This document shows positions 25,839 through 36,400 of a DNA stretch of 64,000 bases, one piece after another. Every line of letters starts with the position of its first letter. Positions within the stretch are counted from its first letter, which is position 1. This DNA comes from Brevibacillus laterosporus LMG 15441. GTDB lineage: Bacteria; Bacillota; Bacilli; Brevibacillales; Brevibacillaceae. The stretch lies in assembly GCF_000219535.2 (NCBI RefSeq), contig NZ_CP007806.1:2204501-2268500 (forward strand). The letters are read 5' to 3'. The translations under genes and the position numbers were made by a program. The notes beneath the pieces were generated by a model, which saw only the letters and a program-made list of their open reading frames with translations, was not told the DNA's origin and did not search any database.

Positions 25839-26924
25839 ATGGGAATTTACAAGAAATGGAGTGGTTTGATTTTGGATGATAGGTTTGATAACGGGAGTAT
25901 TCACTCCCGTTACAATTTATCTCCAAGCGATGCCTGCTCACTTGATCGTAATAGAAATCAGCTTGTTATGGCTCATTCAGATTTGGAAACCTCGGTACTA
26001 TTCGATGTGCCGGCGGAGGAACATACCCTCATGTTTGAGGTAACAGCTGATTATGTCCCCGTGGAGCTTGGTGATGAAGGCGGCATTCTGATTTGGCAGG
26101 ATGGTTATCACCGACTAGAGTTTCTGGAAAGCAGAGATACAACAGGAACGGAATATAGTAAATGGCGCGCCTATAAAAAAGGCAACAAATGGACTTTTTT
26201 TGCTAATCGAGGATATGGCTGGGAGTTATTTGATACAGATAGTGTAGTGGCTGAAAAGATGGGGGTCGTTGTCAAGAATCCATCATCAGCAGGCTATAAG
26301 AATGTAAGCATTGATCGGTTAGTTGTATGCAAAGATAGCAAAATCACGATTGGGAATCTGCCACCAGGCTTTTCTGTTTTTTTGTGTGACAAAGATGGGT
26401 ATACCGTCGCCTCTTCGACCTTGGAAGCAAACTGGACAGGAGTCGAGCTAGAACTACCGACGTTGTCCTACCACGGTATGATTCGAATTTATGATGCCAC
26501 AGGTACACTCTTGACTAGTCTAGGACCCGTGGATATGTATGGTGGGGATGTTTTTTTATACGGAACAGATTTACGTGTCATGTGGAAAGGCGTTGAACTA
26601 AGCTCTACAGGAGAAACCTATTTAGGTACGATGTATGATAAAACCATTATCGTTCAAATGGAGCTTTCCAATCCGTCATCCAATAAAGCAGCAACAAGCA
26701 TATCCATGAGTATTTTAAAATACTTAGAGGAATTTGGATATGAATGGGCAGAAATTTGTCATGACGATGGATCAAATATGCCGACGAACAAATATTCTCA
26801 AACCCTTGACATGGGAGATCTAGCTCCGCTTACTAGTAAAAAGTTTTGGATGAGGGTAGAGAAAAAAAGCGAACGCTTCGGATTAAAGCCATTGCATTTT
26901 ATTCTGGATATTAATCATTTGTAA
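25839..26924 (+). CDS. Appendage protein with N-terminal concanavalin-like domain
   Basis: 361 residues from ATG 25839, preceded by GGTAGGGG; an ATG at 25806 in frame overlaps the previous gene and has no ribosome site. Residues 1-165 look like a concanavalin-like jelly roll of the DUF1349 kind (DDRFDNGS, LMFEVTADYVPVELGDEGGILIWQDGYHRLEF, GNKWTFFANRGYGWELF, MGVVVKNPSSAGYKNVSIDRLVV). This fold often binds carbohydrate. The C-terminal half is beta-rich, with a segment VMWKGVELSSTGETYLGTMYDKTIIVQMELSN suggesting a fibre-like domain. It probably forms a glycan-binding part of the particle. Confidence 0.55.
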   Translation: MGIYKKWSGLILDDRFDNGSIHSRYNLSPSDACSLDRNRNQLVMAHSDLETSVLFDVPAEEHTLMFEVTADYVPVELGDEGGILIWQDGYHRLEFLESRDTTGTEYSKWRAYKKGNKWTFFANRGYGWELFDTDSVVAEKMGVVVKNPSSAGYKNVSIDRLVVCKDSKITIGNLPPGFSVFLCDKDGYTVASSTLEANWTGVELELPTLSYHGMIRIYDATGTLLTSLGPVDMYGGDVFLYGTDLRVMWKGVELSSTGETYLGTMYDKTIIVQMELSNPSSNKAATSISMSILKYLEEFGYEWAEICHDDGSNMPTNKYSQTLDMGDLAPLTSKKFWMRVEKKSERFGLKPLHFILDINHL

Positions 26925-26937
26925 GGAGGTGTTGGGC

Positions 26938-27771
26938 ATGGCAGGAACTAAAATGAATCTACGCCGATATGGAAACGAATATCTATATTGGAAGGAACAA
27001 GAGATTATTGTAGACCAAGCTTATTTGGATCTCAATCGAGGATTATTTATTCCTTTAACACATCCTTATCAAATGGGTACGAAAATGCTGGACGTATATT
27101 TTAATGGTCAACATATACTTGCAGATGGTGGCTATGAAGAAATCAATGAATATATGATTCGTCTCGATTTAGGTGTTTATCCAGAAAACCATCCATTGAA
27201 GGGCCTAGCTGTTCCGCTGATGCTTGGCGACGAGATCTTTATACGTACCTGGAAACCTGAATATCGCCAAGGTAGCGGGAGTGGCATCGATGATCTAAGA
27301 TTTAAAAGTTTAGAAGAAGAAATTATTTCAGCAAGAAGATATAAAACGAATGACTTGCCGTACTTTTCTATTGACGACAGACTCGATCATATACAGGAAA
27401 GAGCTGAGGTAAAAACGATGGTGTTTGTATTAAATCGGGTCTTTTTAGGAGTTGCAAAGCTTGAAATACGGTTTCCATTCGATGCAAAGATTCAGGAAGT
27501 ATACGCTTCCTGTGCTAAATCAGGCAACGGGAAAACAGTATTTCAAATCGAAAAATGCTCGCAAGTCAATTATGACAGCACCCCATCCTGGAAAAATATT
27601 TTCCAGGATAATCTTGTCATAGATAAAAATGAAAAGTCCTCAAATACAGCTCATCCCACCTATACATTAGCCGAGGATACAATTATAAAGGATGATCATT
27701 TTCGAATTCATATTGCAGAACTCGGCGAAGGCATTGAGGGCGTAACCATTGAAATAAAGGTTATCATCTAA
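26938..27771 (+). CDS. Particle protein of unknown function
   Basis: 277 residues from ATG 26938, placed seven bases after AAGGAGGT. The N-terminal half reads YWKEQEIIVDQAYLDLNRGLF, LDVYFNGQHILADGGYEEINEYMIRLDLG, which resembles the recurring beta building block seen in the 611-aa protein. The C-terminal half (TMVFVLNRVFLGVAKLEIRFPFDAKIQEVYASC) is a separate beta domain. There is no signal peptide or membrane segment. It lies in the appendage operon between the concanavalin-like protein and a coiled-coil protein, so it is likely another structural subunit. I cannot name a family. Confidence 0.5.
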   Translation: MAGTKMNLRRYGNEYLYWKEQEIIVDQAYLDLNRGLFIPLTHPYQMGTKMLDVYFNGQHILADGGYEEINEYMIRLDLGVYPENHPLKGLAVPLMLGDEIFIRTWKPEYRQGSGSGIDDLRFKSLEEEIISARRYKTNDLPYFSIDDRLDHIQERAEVKTMVFVLNRVFLGVAKLEIRFPFDAKIQEVYASCAKSGNGKTVFQIEKCSQVNYDSTPSWKNIFQDNLVIDKNEKSSNTAHPTYTLAEDTIIKDDHFRIHIAELGEGIEGVTIEIKVII

Positions 27772-27846
27772 TTTTCCCATTTTTAGAGAATATCCAGTCC
27801 AATATACCTATAATGATTGTGAATATTTCAAAAGAGGTGATCATAA

Positions 27847-29079
27847 ATGGCTGGAACAAGAGGGATTGCTAGATTACGCGGTGAGCAGTTTCATAATAAG
27901 ATTATGCGAAATAATCATTTCGACTCTGCTAACAAAATTAGTGAAACATACCTAGATATTCAATTTCACAACCACCGGGAAATTCTAGAAGATACCAAGA
28001 TTGATGTATTTGTACAGGCAAACAACAAAGAAGTAAAAGGGGCTTCTCAGATTGATGTTACGGCTGACATTGGTGCTCGTAGCATCTCGACAGGCGTGGA
28101 CGTAGAAGGGGTTGTCTTAACGGAAAAGGTTCAGCTTCGATTGACGGGAAGCGATACACCTATCGGGGATGCTGATTCTGATGTGGTGTATGGTCGTCTG
28201 GAAGAAGCAGGAGGAGTATTTACTCTTAAATTCTTTAGTATGGAAAAAGGAGCAGAGCAGCCTTATACGTTTGATAACAAAGCGGAAAATATTGATTATC
28301 GCTTTGTTATCCGCACGAATCTATCAGTTATTCCTGTAGATGCGATTGTTAAAGGCGGCGCAGGCTTTGTAGAGGGCGCAACAGATGCTAGAGCCTACAT
28401 GAACCTGGTTCAACTTATGAAGGATATCTATGGTAAGGGCGGTACGCTTGATAATGATGGGAATGCTAATCTGGCAACATCCCTTGTTCAACAAATTACT
28501 GACGAGGAAAGCGCACGTAAGAATGCCGATAAGGCTATTCGCGATGATCTTGCTGCTACCACTGGCGCCTCTATTGTTGGGGTTGTTAACGATCCAAACT
28601 ACACAGGCCTTACTGTTCAGACAGTGCTTACAGATCTAGCAAAACGTATAAAAACCGTAGAGCATGGTTCTGATAAAGAGGTTGTAGATGCCCACAATCG
28701 TGATGTGGAATCGAAAAATGGCTTGTTTCCAAAAGCGAGCTTTACTAGTCTGAAGGAACGTCTCATTGATATTGAAAATAAGACAGATATTCGCACAAAA
28801 GAGCTCGATGATCGGATCGTTCTGCTTGAGACGGAAGAGGAAGAAGAGTTTTACGAAGCAAAAGGCGGAGAAACAAATTATTCTCTTACAAAAGGATTGG
28901 CAAAGGACAAATCTGTTTTAGTAGCGATTAATGGTCAAATCCAAGTGCCTACGGTCAACTTTGAATTTAAACGAGATGCTTCTAATAGAATTGTCGGCAT
29001 TGATTTTGCCCCAGATGCTCTAAAAGTAACAGATGGAATTCCAGATCTACTCTATATCAGGTATAAAAAATCCGTCTAG
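27847..29079 (+). CDS. Fibre-like particle protein with coiled coil
   Basis: 410 residues after AAAGAGGTG. The N-terminal 170 residues are beta-rich. From about 200 to 345 the sequence turns helical (QITDEESARKNADKAIRDDLAATTG and LKERLIDIENKTDIRTKELDDRIVLLETEEEEEF), the pattern of a trimeric coiled coil in phage fibres. The last 70 residues (YSLTKGLAKDKSVLVAINGQIQ ... YIRYKKSV) match the recurring beta building block of the element. A shaft with a C-terminal knob is the natural reading. The segment DIQFHNHREILEDTKIDVFVQA near the N-terminus could be the attachment region. A terminator follows the gene. Confidence 0.55.
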   Translation: MAGTRGIARLRGEQFHNKIMRNNHFDSANKISETYLDIQFHNHREILEDTKIDVFVQANNKEVKGASQIDVTADIGARSISTGVDVEGVVLTEKVQLRLTGSDTPIGDADSDVVYGRLEEAGGVFTLKFFSMEKGAEQPYTFDNKAENIDYRFVIRTNLSVIPVDAIVKGGAGFVEGATDARAYMNLVQLMKDIYGKGGTLDNDGNANLATSLVQQITDEESARKNADKAIRDDLAATTGASIVGVVNDPNYTGLTVQTVLTDLAKRIKTVEHGSDKEVVDAHNRDVESKNGLFPKASFTSLKERLIDIENKTDIRTKELDDRIVLLETEEEEEFYEAKGGETNYSLTKGLAKDKSVLVAINGQIQVPTVNFEFKRDASNRIVGIDFAPDALKVTDGIPDLLYIRYKKSV

Positions 29080-29115
29080 GTAAATACGAGTGGTTATCGG
29101 AAAATATGAAGTTGC

Positions 29116-29147
29116 GAAAAGACTCTCTCATCGAGGGTCTTTTTTGT
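29116..29147 (+). terminator. Intrinsic terminator ending the appendage operon
   Basis: AAAAGACTCTC and GAGGGTCTTTT arms with a five-base loop, followed by a T run. It closes the transcript that began at the class A promoter near 14800. Confidence 0.8.
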
Positions 29148-29243
29148 TGTATGAAAAAAGCAGTTTAATTACGTAGGCGCTTCTCATTACTAGCTCCTCA
29201 ATTGTTTTTTGCATAATTGCTTGCATTTCGTTTCTACGCTTTT

Positions 29244-29276
29244 GTTAAGGTTTCATGTGATTATCTTATATTGAAG
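29244..29276 (+). promoter_or_regulatory. Class A promoter (copy 5)
   Basis: GTTAA (29244-29248), 16 bases, CTTATAT (29265-29271), then TGAAGG. It lies between a terminator and the gene starting at 29319, giving a leader of about 40 bases. Confidence 0.65.
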
Positions 29277-29318
29277 GTATAACAAGTGTGTTTTAAACAC
29301 TCTCAAGGAGGTTTTCAC

Positions 29319-29810
29319 ATGCCAGCACCAGCAGTATCGTGGTATAAGACTGATAATGTAACACAATTAACAAAATGGGAGATTGGCACCATTGATGCTG
29401 GGTCAATTTCACCGGCTCTCGGGGTGTTAATCTGGAATAACCGTGGAGGTACGGCAGATGTCTCGACCATGACGGATTGTACGATCACAACGAAAGATAG
29501 TGCAGGTGGCGACACAGGAGATTTGGTGATCGGCACATGGATTGAAGTTCGTGTTGATAGCATGAAAGAAAGTAATTTCTCTAAAATTGGCGGTCCTGTA
29601 ACGAAGGCTATTCAGCCAGGCGGCAATACAACCAATCCAACAGGAACCTATTCACCAAACAATCAGGAGATTCTGGGCGTCCAAAATGATGGCTCCACTG
29701 TGAATTCAAAAGGAAATTTTGTAGAGGTTACCCTACGTGCTAATGTGCCTCCACTTGCTACAGCAGGCAATGTCAATTTCTTGACTCGGGTAGCTTATCG
29801 CTATATCTAG
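29319..29810 (+). CDS. Small abundant-type particle protein, unknown function
   Basis: 163 residues from ATG 29319, with AAGGAGG seven bases upstream; an in-frame GTG at 29286 is upstream of any ribosome site. The sequence is beta-rich (SPALGVLIWNNRGGTADVSTMTDCTITTKDSAGG, LRANVPPLATAGNVNFLTRVAYRYI) with no signal peptide. It follows its own class A promoter and has an excellent ribosome site, so high expression is likely. A similar WLQNNAEFPVNRMQVWVD segment occurs in the C-terminal domain of the 996-aa protein two genes downstream, so the two may share a decoration fold. Confidence 0.5.
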   Translation: MPAPAVSWYKTDNVTQLTKWEIGTIDAGSISPALGVLIWNNRGGTADVSTMTDCTITTKDSAGGDTGDLVIGTWIEVRVDSMKESNFSKIGGPVTKAIQPGGNTTNPTGTYSPNNQEILGVQNDGSTVNSKGNFVEVTLRANVPPLATAGNVNFLTRVAYRYI

Positions 29811-29858
29811 TGAGGATGCTTATTCGTACATCCAATGCAATGGAGGGGGACTTTTACC

Positions 29859-30476
29859 GTGTTTTCTCGTTGTAACGGCTATTCGCCTGTCACACAGGAT
29901 TTCATTTGGTTAGGTGAGTATGTTGATGGTACTCACCTAGCTGAGTTTGATTTTACTACCAAACAAGAAAATAATTTTTATCACATTCAAAGAAGCAAGC
30001 TAATACGTTTCGGGGTAGTTGGTCATGGCCAGAAGCTTTTTTTTGAAAAGGACGGAACGTTTAATCTAGCAGGGCGAATTATTGATGTTGCCTATTCGAC
30101 ACCTGATAAAGATTATTTGCTAACTGGAAACATTCAGAATACCTACACAGATATTATTTCGTATAAAGATGCAGAAGCAAGAGGATTGGCTAACTTTAGT
30201 CCTATGGCTCTTGGTAATGGTGGCAATCTTAGCAGTACGATTACCCAATACAATTTTGGATACAAATCTACTTTTCTAGTAGATGATGTGACGATTCATT
30301 TTAAGGCAATTTGCTGCATTCCGTTTCAGTCTCCCTTTTATATGAACTTCAGGTTAGTTAGTGATAAAAAATTAGATGGCAAATTACAAATTAGGGTGAA
30401 TGAACTTATAGCTAACGAGTTTCATTCCCCATTACGACCCAATATAGGAGGTGAGCTGAATTGGCAGGTGGTATAA
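29859..30476 (+). CDS. Particle protein of unknown function
   Basis: 205 residues from GTG 29859, nine bases after GGAGGGGG; an ATG at 29835 in frame is upstream of that site. The sequence is beta-rich and aromatic, with no membrane segment, signal or known motif (FIWLGEYVDGTHLAEFDF, FGVVGHGQKLFFEKDG, IHFKAICCIPFQSPFYMNFRLV). Its end overlaps the start of the 996-aa gene by 16 bases, so the two are translationally coupled and their products probably interact, for example as base and shaft of one fibre. Confidence 0.5.
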   Translation: MFSRCNGYSPVTQDFIWLGEYVDGTHLAEFDFTTKQENNFYHIQRSKLIRFGVVGHGQKLFFEKDGTFNLAGRIIDVAYSTPDKDYLLTGNIQNTYTDIISYKDAEARGLANFSPMALGNGGNLSSTITQYNFGYKSTFLVDDVTIHFKAICCIPFQSPFYMNFRLVSDKKLDGKLQIRVNELIANEFHSPLRPNIGGELNWQVV

Positions 30477-33451
30477 ATGGACAGCTAGCAAAAGAAATCC
30501 GCAAGTTTATAAAGGATGCCATAAAGAGCAAAGAAAGTCCCGCTATTCAAGAAGAACTGAGGAATGCTCCTCAGAAACGGAGTGCTCCGAAAAAAAGAAG
30601 CTTTGCCAAGAGACAAGTAAGATCAGTTGCTATTCAGCAAGTGCTTTCTGTGTCAGAAGAGAAAAGCATAGAAGCAAATCCTTTGCAGGTGAGATTTTTT
30701 TCATCACATGTTCATGATGGTAAGGGACAAGCGACCTTGAAGGCTTCTCCTGTACCTGTTGAGGTACTGACTCCACATGGATGGGTAAGTGTCAAAGACA
30801 TTTATTTAGTCGATATGCTTGTAGCCAAGGAAGCAAACGAACGAACAAAAGAAGAGCAAAGCATCTATGAGGAATATCAAGCCTTTGTCAGTACGTTTGG
30901 GACTAGACATCTGGAGGCAAAGGTAATTTTAGAGACTACTGATTTGTCAGAGATTGATATAAAGGGAAAAGATAACCTACCTTCTATTACGAAGTCGATT
31001 GAGCAGCATGAAGATATTCCGTTTTCACGTGAATTTGTTTGGGTAGATGGTGCCAAGGATACCAAGGGAATAATCGTGCTTCCCTATGATGATTATGACA
31101 AGGTTTTTGTTGTGAGTGATGCTGATCAAAATGGAAAAAATGAGATTACGTTTCTACAAAGCAAGGAAGAGACCAATGGGGTGAGACCATATTTTGAGAA
31201 GAAAAATGGGAAAACCTATCTCTATGTAAACCACTTTTCTGGAGGTGGTGGAACACAAGCTGATCCGTACATTGTTTCAAATGAAGAGGATTTGAATAAT
31301 GTGAGAAAAAATCTAGGGGCTTGGTATGTCCAGGATCAGGATATTGTAATGGCGAGCTTTCAATCTGGAGAAGGGTTTGAACCGATAGGGACTACCAATG
31401 CACCCTTCACTGGAAATTATGATGGTCGAGGTCATTTCATCAAGGGTCTCTTTATGAACCAAAACAGGAATCATGTAGGTCTGTTTGGTGCCGGTCGCAC
31501 AGCAATAATTCGAAATTTGCGTCTTATAGATCCTAATATTACAAATGAAAGTCAAACAACAGGCGGCCTCATAGGATATATTGTTGGATGCAGAATATTT
31601 AATTGCAATGTTATTGGCGGAACAGTGGAAGGTCGAGGAGGCAAAGTTGGGGGACTTATTGGTGATGCTTATGCTTATTCTCCTCGAAGTAGTTGGAATA
31701 CAGAAATAAGATACTGCTATAACTATAAATGTAATGTTAAATCTGCTGGAAATATTGCTGGTGGAGTGCTAGGAAATGCATATTGGGACAATAATGGGGT
31801 TTATACAGATAATTGTTATTCCACAGGAAAGGTGGAGGACATTACGGTTGCCAAGGACAGAACCAATATTGGAGGTCTAGTAGGCTATTATAAGGATAAA
31901 TCTATTGCTACCAACTGTTTTTGGGACTTAGAATCCTCAGGTGCCCCTACAAGTGCAGCTGGCATTGGCAAAGCAACCTCAGAGATGAAGGATAAGGCTA
32001 CGTATTCTTGGGATTTTGATTTGTATTGGGATGTAAAGAAAGATGTAAACGAAGGGTATCCGGAGCACCGTCAATTTATTCGATACAAAACGGGAAAAGG
32101 GACACAGGCAGAGCCATACATCATTACTACAGAAGATGAGCTCAATCAGATTCGGTGGTTTCGACATAGTAGATTTAAAGTAGAAGATGATATCAAAATG
32201 GTTGATCATCAAATAAATAGTGGTTTTTATCCTATAGGTTTTCCTATCGTTGGTCAAGATAATCACTTTCAAGGGAATTTCGATGGCGGTGGACGATGCA
32301 TTGCGAATCTGTTTATCAATCTACCATCAAATAACTATGCCGGATTATTTGGGCAAATTACAGGAGCAACCGTCCAGAATCTAGACATAATAGACTGTAA
32401 TGTTACGGGTGCCGCACATACAGGTTCATTAGTAGGATATAGTACGAATTCGTTGATTAAAAATTGTCATGTGGATACGTTTTCATCATGTCGAATAACG
32501 AGTAAAAGCGATTATGCAGGTGCACTGATTGGTTATGCTTCCTCAAATACAATGATTGAGGATTGCTCTGCAAATGCCAATATGATTGGCGTTAGCTATA
32601 CCGGAGGGTTCATCGGATATATCACAGGCAGTAACATCAGCGTGAAAAGAAGCTACTCAAAAGGAAGAGTCGAGGGTTCTTCTTATGTTGCTGGGTTCAT
32701 TGGACATATGAATTCTAATAGTTCCAGCATTGAGGACTGTTATAATTCTTGTGATGTCATCGGTAGTCATGTTGCAGGATTTGTTGGTTATATTACAACA
32801 GGAAATTTTAAACGATGTAATGCTATCGGTACGATCTATGGAAAAGGTGGAGGCTTTACGTATGATCACAATAGCTCTAATAGTAAAACCCTAACCGAAT
32901 GCTATTTCGACCGCCAAACCTATAATACAACCACCGGCGGCTACGGCGGAATTCCTAAATATACAGCAGAACTCAAACACCCATCTCTCTACACAAATTG
33001 GGATATGAACACTACCTGGATTTTAGATGCCAAATACAACGATGGCTACCCAGCATTGCGAAATCTCCTGCCTATTGACCCACCAATATTAGGTTTCCGC
33101 AATGAATTTGGAAAATACTACACAGACAATGCTGGTGGATTATTGCGCTATCTGGATTTTGGTACCTTGATCGCTAGCCAGACCTCCTTGCCAAAGGCAG
33201 TGTGGTTACAAAATAATGCCGAGTTTCCTGTCAATCGAATGCAGGTGTGGGTCGATAAAGCAACGGTCGAAGTAGGGATGGATGTCAAGCTCAGCATAAG
33301 TGAAACACCGTTTATTAGCATTTCTGAATTAGAGTTTAGCGGTACTTATGCACCAGGTGCAGCGGCTAAATTTTATGTCAGAGTAGGTTCTGATATTACG
33401 GTGAAGCAGGGTGGAACCTTTGATCTCAAGGCTAAGGCAAGTCCGGCATAA
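30461..33451 (+). CDS. GLUG-repeat beta-solenoid fibre protein
   Basis: 996 residues from TTG 30461, seven bases after AGGAGGTG. After a basic N-terminal segment (residues about 30-60, KKRSFAKRQVR) and a beta domain, two solenoid blocks begin with nearly the same words: GGTQADPYIVSNEEDLNNVR (about 264) and GTQAEPYIITTEDELNQIR (about 547). Each continues with F-G/Q-G-N-F/Y-D-G-x-G-x-x-I and GLFG, then many GLUG-type repeats (GGLIGYIVG, GSLVGYSTN, GALIGYASS, GGFIGYITG, AGFIGHMN, AGFVGYIT). GLUG repeats build right-handed beta-helices in adhesins and surface proteases. The last 110 residues form a capping domain (VWLQNNAEFPVNRMQVWVD). A rod-shaped tail fibre or spike is the likely role. Confidence 0.7.
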   Translation: MAGGINGQLAKEIRKFIKDAIKSKESPAIQEELRNAPQKRSAPKKRSFAKRQVRSVAIQQVLSVSEEKSIEANPLQVRFFSSHVHDGKGQATLKASPVPVEVLTPHGWVSVKDIYLVDMLVAKEANERTKEEQSIYEEYQAFVSTFGTRHLEAKVILETTDLSEIDIKGKDNLPSITKSIEQHEDIPFSREFVWVDGAKDTKGIIVLPYDDYDKVFVVSDADQNGKNEITFLQSKEETNGVRPYFEKKNGKTYLYVNHFSGGGGTQADPYIVSNEEDLNNVRKNLGAWYVQDQDIVMASFQSGEGFEPIGTTNAPFTGNYDGRGHFIKGLFMNQNRNHVGLFGAGRTAIIRNLRLIDPNITNESQTTGGLIGYIVGCRIFNCNVIGGTVEGRGGKVGGLIGDAYAYSPRSSWNTEIRYCYNYKCNVKSAGNIAGGVLGNAYWDNNGVYTDNCYSTGKVEDITVAKDRTNIGGLVGYYKDKSIATNCFWDLESSGAPTSAAGIGKATSEMKDKATYSWDFDLYWDVKKDVNEGYPEHRQFIRYKTGKGTQAEPYIITTEDELNQIRWFRHSRFKVEDDIKMVDHQINSGFYPIGFPIVGQDNHFQGNFDGGGRCIANLFINLPSNNYAGLFGQITGATVQNLDIIDCNVTGAAHTGSLVGYSTNSLIKNCHVDTFSSCRITSKSDYAGALIGYASSNTMIEDCSANANMIGVSYTGGFIGYITGSNISVKRSYSKGRVEGSSYVAGFIGHMNSNSSSIEDCYNSCDVIGSHVAGFVGYITTGNFKRCNAIGTIYGKGGGFTYDHNSSNSKTLTECYFDRQTYNTTTGGYGGIPKYTAELKHPSLYTNWDMNTTWILDAKYNDGYPALRNLLPIDPPILGFRNEFGKYYTDNAGGLLRYLDFGTLIASQTSLPKAVWLQNNAEFPVNRMQVWVDKATVEVGMDVKLSISETPFISISELEFSGTYAPGAAAKFYVRVGSDITVKQGGTFDLKAKASPA

Positions 33452-33488
33452 CGGCATTCCAATACAATGGAACAGGGCGTGATCTTAC

Positions 33489-36400
33489 ATGTTTATTAAG
33501 GAAGGATTGGTTCTTTCCCTTCACGCTTCTCTTGCTGATCAGGGGCTGACAAGAGGCAATAATGCCACACCTACCACCAAATGGCATGATCTTAGTGGGA
33601 ATAACAACCACGGTACCTTACATGGGTTTCAATACAACTCCCAAAGTGGGTGGACAGGAAACAATACAGCTTCGCACCCGTATACCCTTTATTTTGATGG
33701 ATACGGCGGCTATGTTACTTGCGGTAGAGCTTCTCAACTGAAGCTTGCCGCAAGTATTACATTTGAAGCCTGGTTCTACTTCATTGGCGGAAGTATTGTG
33801 CTGTCTTCAGGGGGGCAAGTTGAGGGTACACAAGGAATTGCTCTCTTATGTAACGATATGGGCGAATTGGAATTACATGTGACAACTCCTGACAACCAGG
33901 CCATGTTTAACCTGGGCTACCAATCTAAAAGTGAATGGTATCACGTAATTGGCTCATTTGACGAGCATACAGGATACTTAAGTGCTTATCTCAATGGAGC
34001 TCCACAAGGAAGGTCTAAAGCCATATCTGGAACGTATACAGATCCTTTATCTGACTTGATGATAGGACGACACCATAAAGAGATGACAAAATGGTTCCGA
34101 GGAACAATTCCAGTGGTCCGCATTTATAACAGGGCTTTGTCTATGGATGAAGTAGCTCAAAACTACTTGGCTGGGTATCTGTTATATAAAAACGAGAGCC
34201 AGATACCCTCACATATCATAGTCCCTAAAGGCCATGATGTTCGTTGCTCATTACAAATAGGTACAAGTGGCATTGTGAAAGGGAAGTACCGTAGTATCCC
34301 ATCGGGCGTAAAGGACATACCATCCAGCATCAAGATTAATCAAGCAGTTGGATTCGCAGGTAGTCTGTATATAACGCCACAAACAATTTTACAAGGGAAA
34401 TACCATATTAAGCGGCAGACTAATAGCGATATTTCATCCTCTATTTCTATCCATCATACGAATCACCTAGAATCAAAGCTTTCTGTTCGGCCAAAGGCTA
34501 TTCTGTCAGGAAAATATCAGATAAAAGAGCTATTTAGTCAGGATGTAGACAGTACCATCCAGATCATTCAAAGAGACACATTAGTATGTCACCTATCTCT
34601 TTTGCTAAAGGGGCAGCTAACGAGCCGATATCTAGTGAAAGGCATAACTGCTAACGAGTTGTCGGCCTCTCTCACAATTACAAATACCTCTAATTTAGCA
34701 GGAAAACTAGGAGTTACATCCAGCCAAAAACTGATAGCTCAATATAAGATCATCGAGACTACAGTAGACGATCTTACCTCTTGGCTAAACATCACTGCTA
34801 CATCTCAGCTATCTTCTAGAGTAGGAATTAGTACACAGACTCGACTTATCGGTAGGTACGACATGATACCGGTTGAAGGCAGTGATTTAGTTTCTTCCCT
34901 TAATATAACAAGCAACGCTGATTTCAACAGTCGATTGAAGATAGCTACACGTGGATTCCTAAAAGCCAAATATGGAATGATAAGAGGCGATTATTCTAAT
35001 CTTGCCTCTAACCTGTCGATTAAAGAAACAAATGATGTACCTTCGTCTCTTGGCATTGCTCCGTATACAAGGGTAATCGCCAAATACGGAATCATTGCTA
35101 ACTATGCTTCTGATATTTTAGCAGATATGACTATTAAGGTGAGTAGCAATCTGCCAGCACTGCTACGAATTTCTCCCTACACTTATATCAGAAGTAAGTA
35201 CGAGATTTTGGCTCCACCTGAATTTACTGCGATTTTGTATGCAACTAAGGATGCTTTTGTTCGAGAAGCAGTCCCAAGATTGAATTATGGCATTGAACAA
35301 CAAATGTATATCGGACACGATTCTTCTTTGCAAGATACGTTCCGTTCCTATATAGGGTTTGATCTAGCAGTAGCTTCTATCCCACCTAGCAATGTTACCA
35401 TTAAAAAAGCGGTCGTAAAGCTGTATGTCGATGGTAGAAATATACCGCCTAAGCAGGTCCAAATGATCGAACCAGTCACAAATTGGACTGAATATGGGAT
35501 CACCTGGAAGAACCAGCCTTATCCATTTGGATTTGATTCGCCTACATCGTCGTATGATGGGATTAATGTAATAGAGAGCATCGAGGGGAATTCCAGGTAT
35601 ATTCCTTTTGATATTACAGACTCTATTAAAAAATGGTATGAGAAAAAGAAAGACAACTTTGGATTTATCGTGAGAGCTTTCAATGAGCTTGAGAATTCAT
35701 CGCTTACTTTCTTTACCAGAGAACAAAGGTCACATAGACCTATCTTAGAAATAACGTATTATGACACGCGAATATATAGCCTAGGAAGAGATAGCTGCTG
35801 GTCGGAAATAACGGTTAGACAAAGTAAGTCATCAGATGTAGTCTCAGCTCTACGGATTAGACAATTCCAAGGTTATGGGGATTTGCCAGTTCACTTATTC
35901 CTTGTCAGTCCGCGGGATCTTTTATCTGAGCTGACCGTGAATAGGGAGCAATTGATAAGTCGTATATCTGTAAGACAGTCAGCTCACCATGATACAGCAG
36001 GTTATTTGAAGGTCTTCACAAAAGAAGCTTTCTGGATTGAGAGTAGTCTATTTGTAAGTGTGCCAGACAGGCCTTCTCACATCTATATCTTAAATAGAGA
36101 AGATGTAAACTCTAAGCTAGCAGTAAGACGCGAGGGTTTGCCATATCCAAAGATTCATTCAACTCTATTCATTAATCGGGATGTAACCGTTGGAGAAGTG
36201 ATTGTACGGCAATCGTCCAAAATAGATTTCTTTTCCGATTTGACTGTAAATAGAGATGATTTGCATGCTTCCTTATCGGTCTATAATGGCTTTGACACTT
36301 TAGGATTTTTATCTATTACGGTAGAGGATCAGGTAGATTTATCAGCTAGTGGATTTGTAAAATTCCATGACAGCCTGTCAAGTATGCTGCTAGTCCATAA

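Noticed and set aside
33453-33476. CCAATACAATGGA resembling CCAATGCAATGGA near 29832 as a shared regulatory site
   Set aside because: Only two short copies with differing flanks; one lies next to a ribosome site. Not enough to call.
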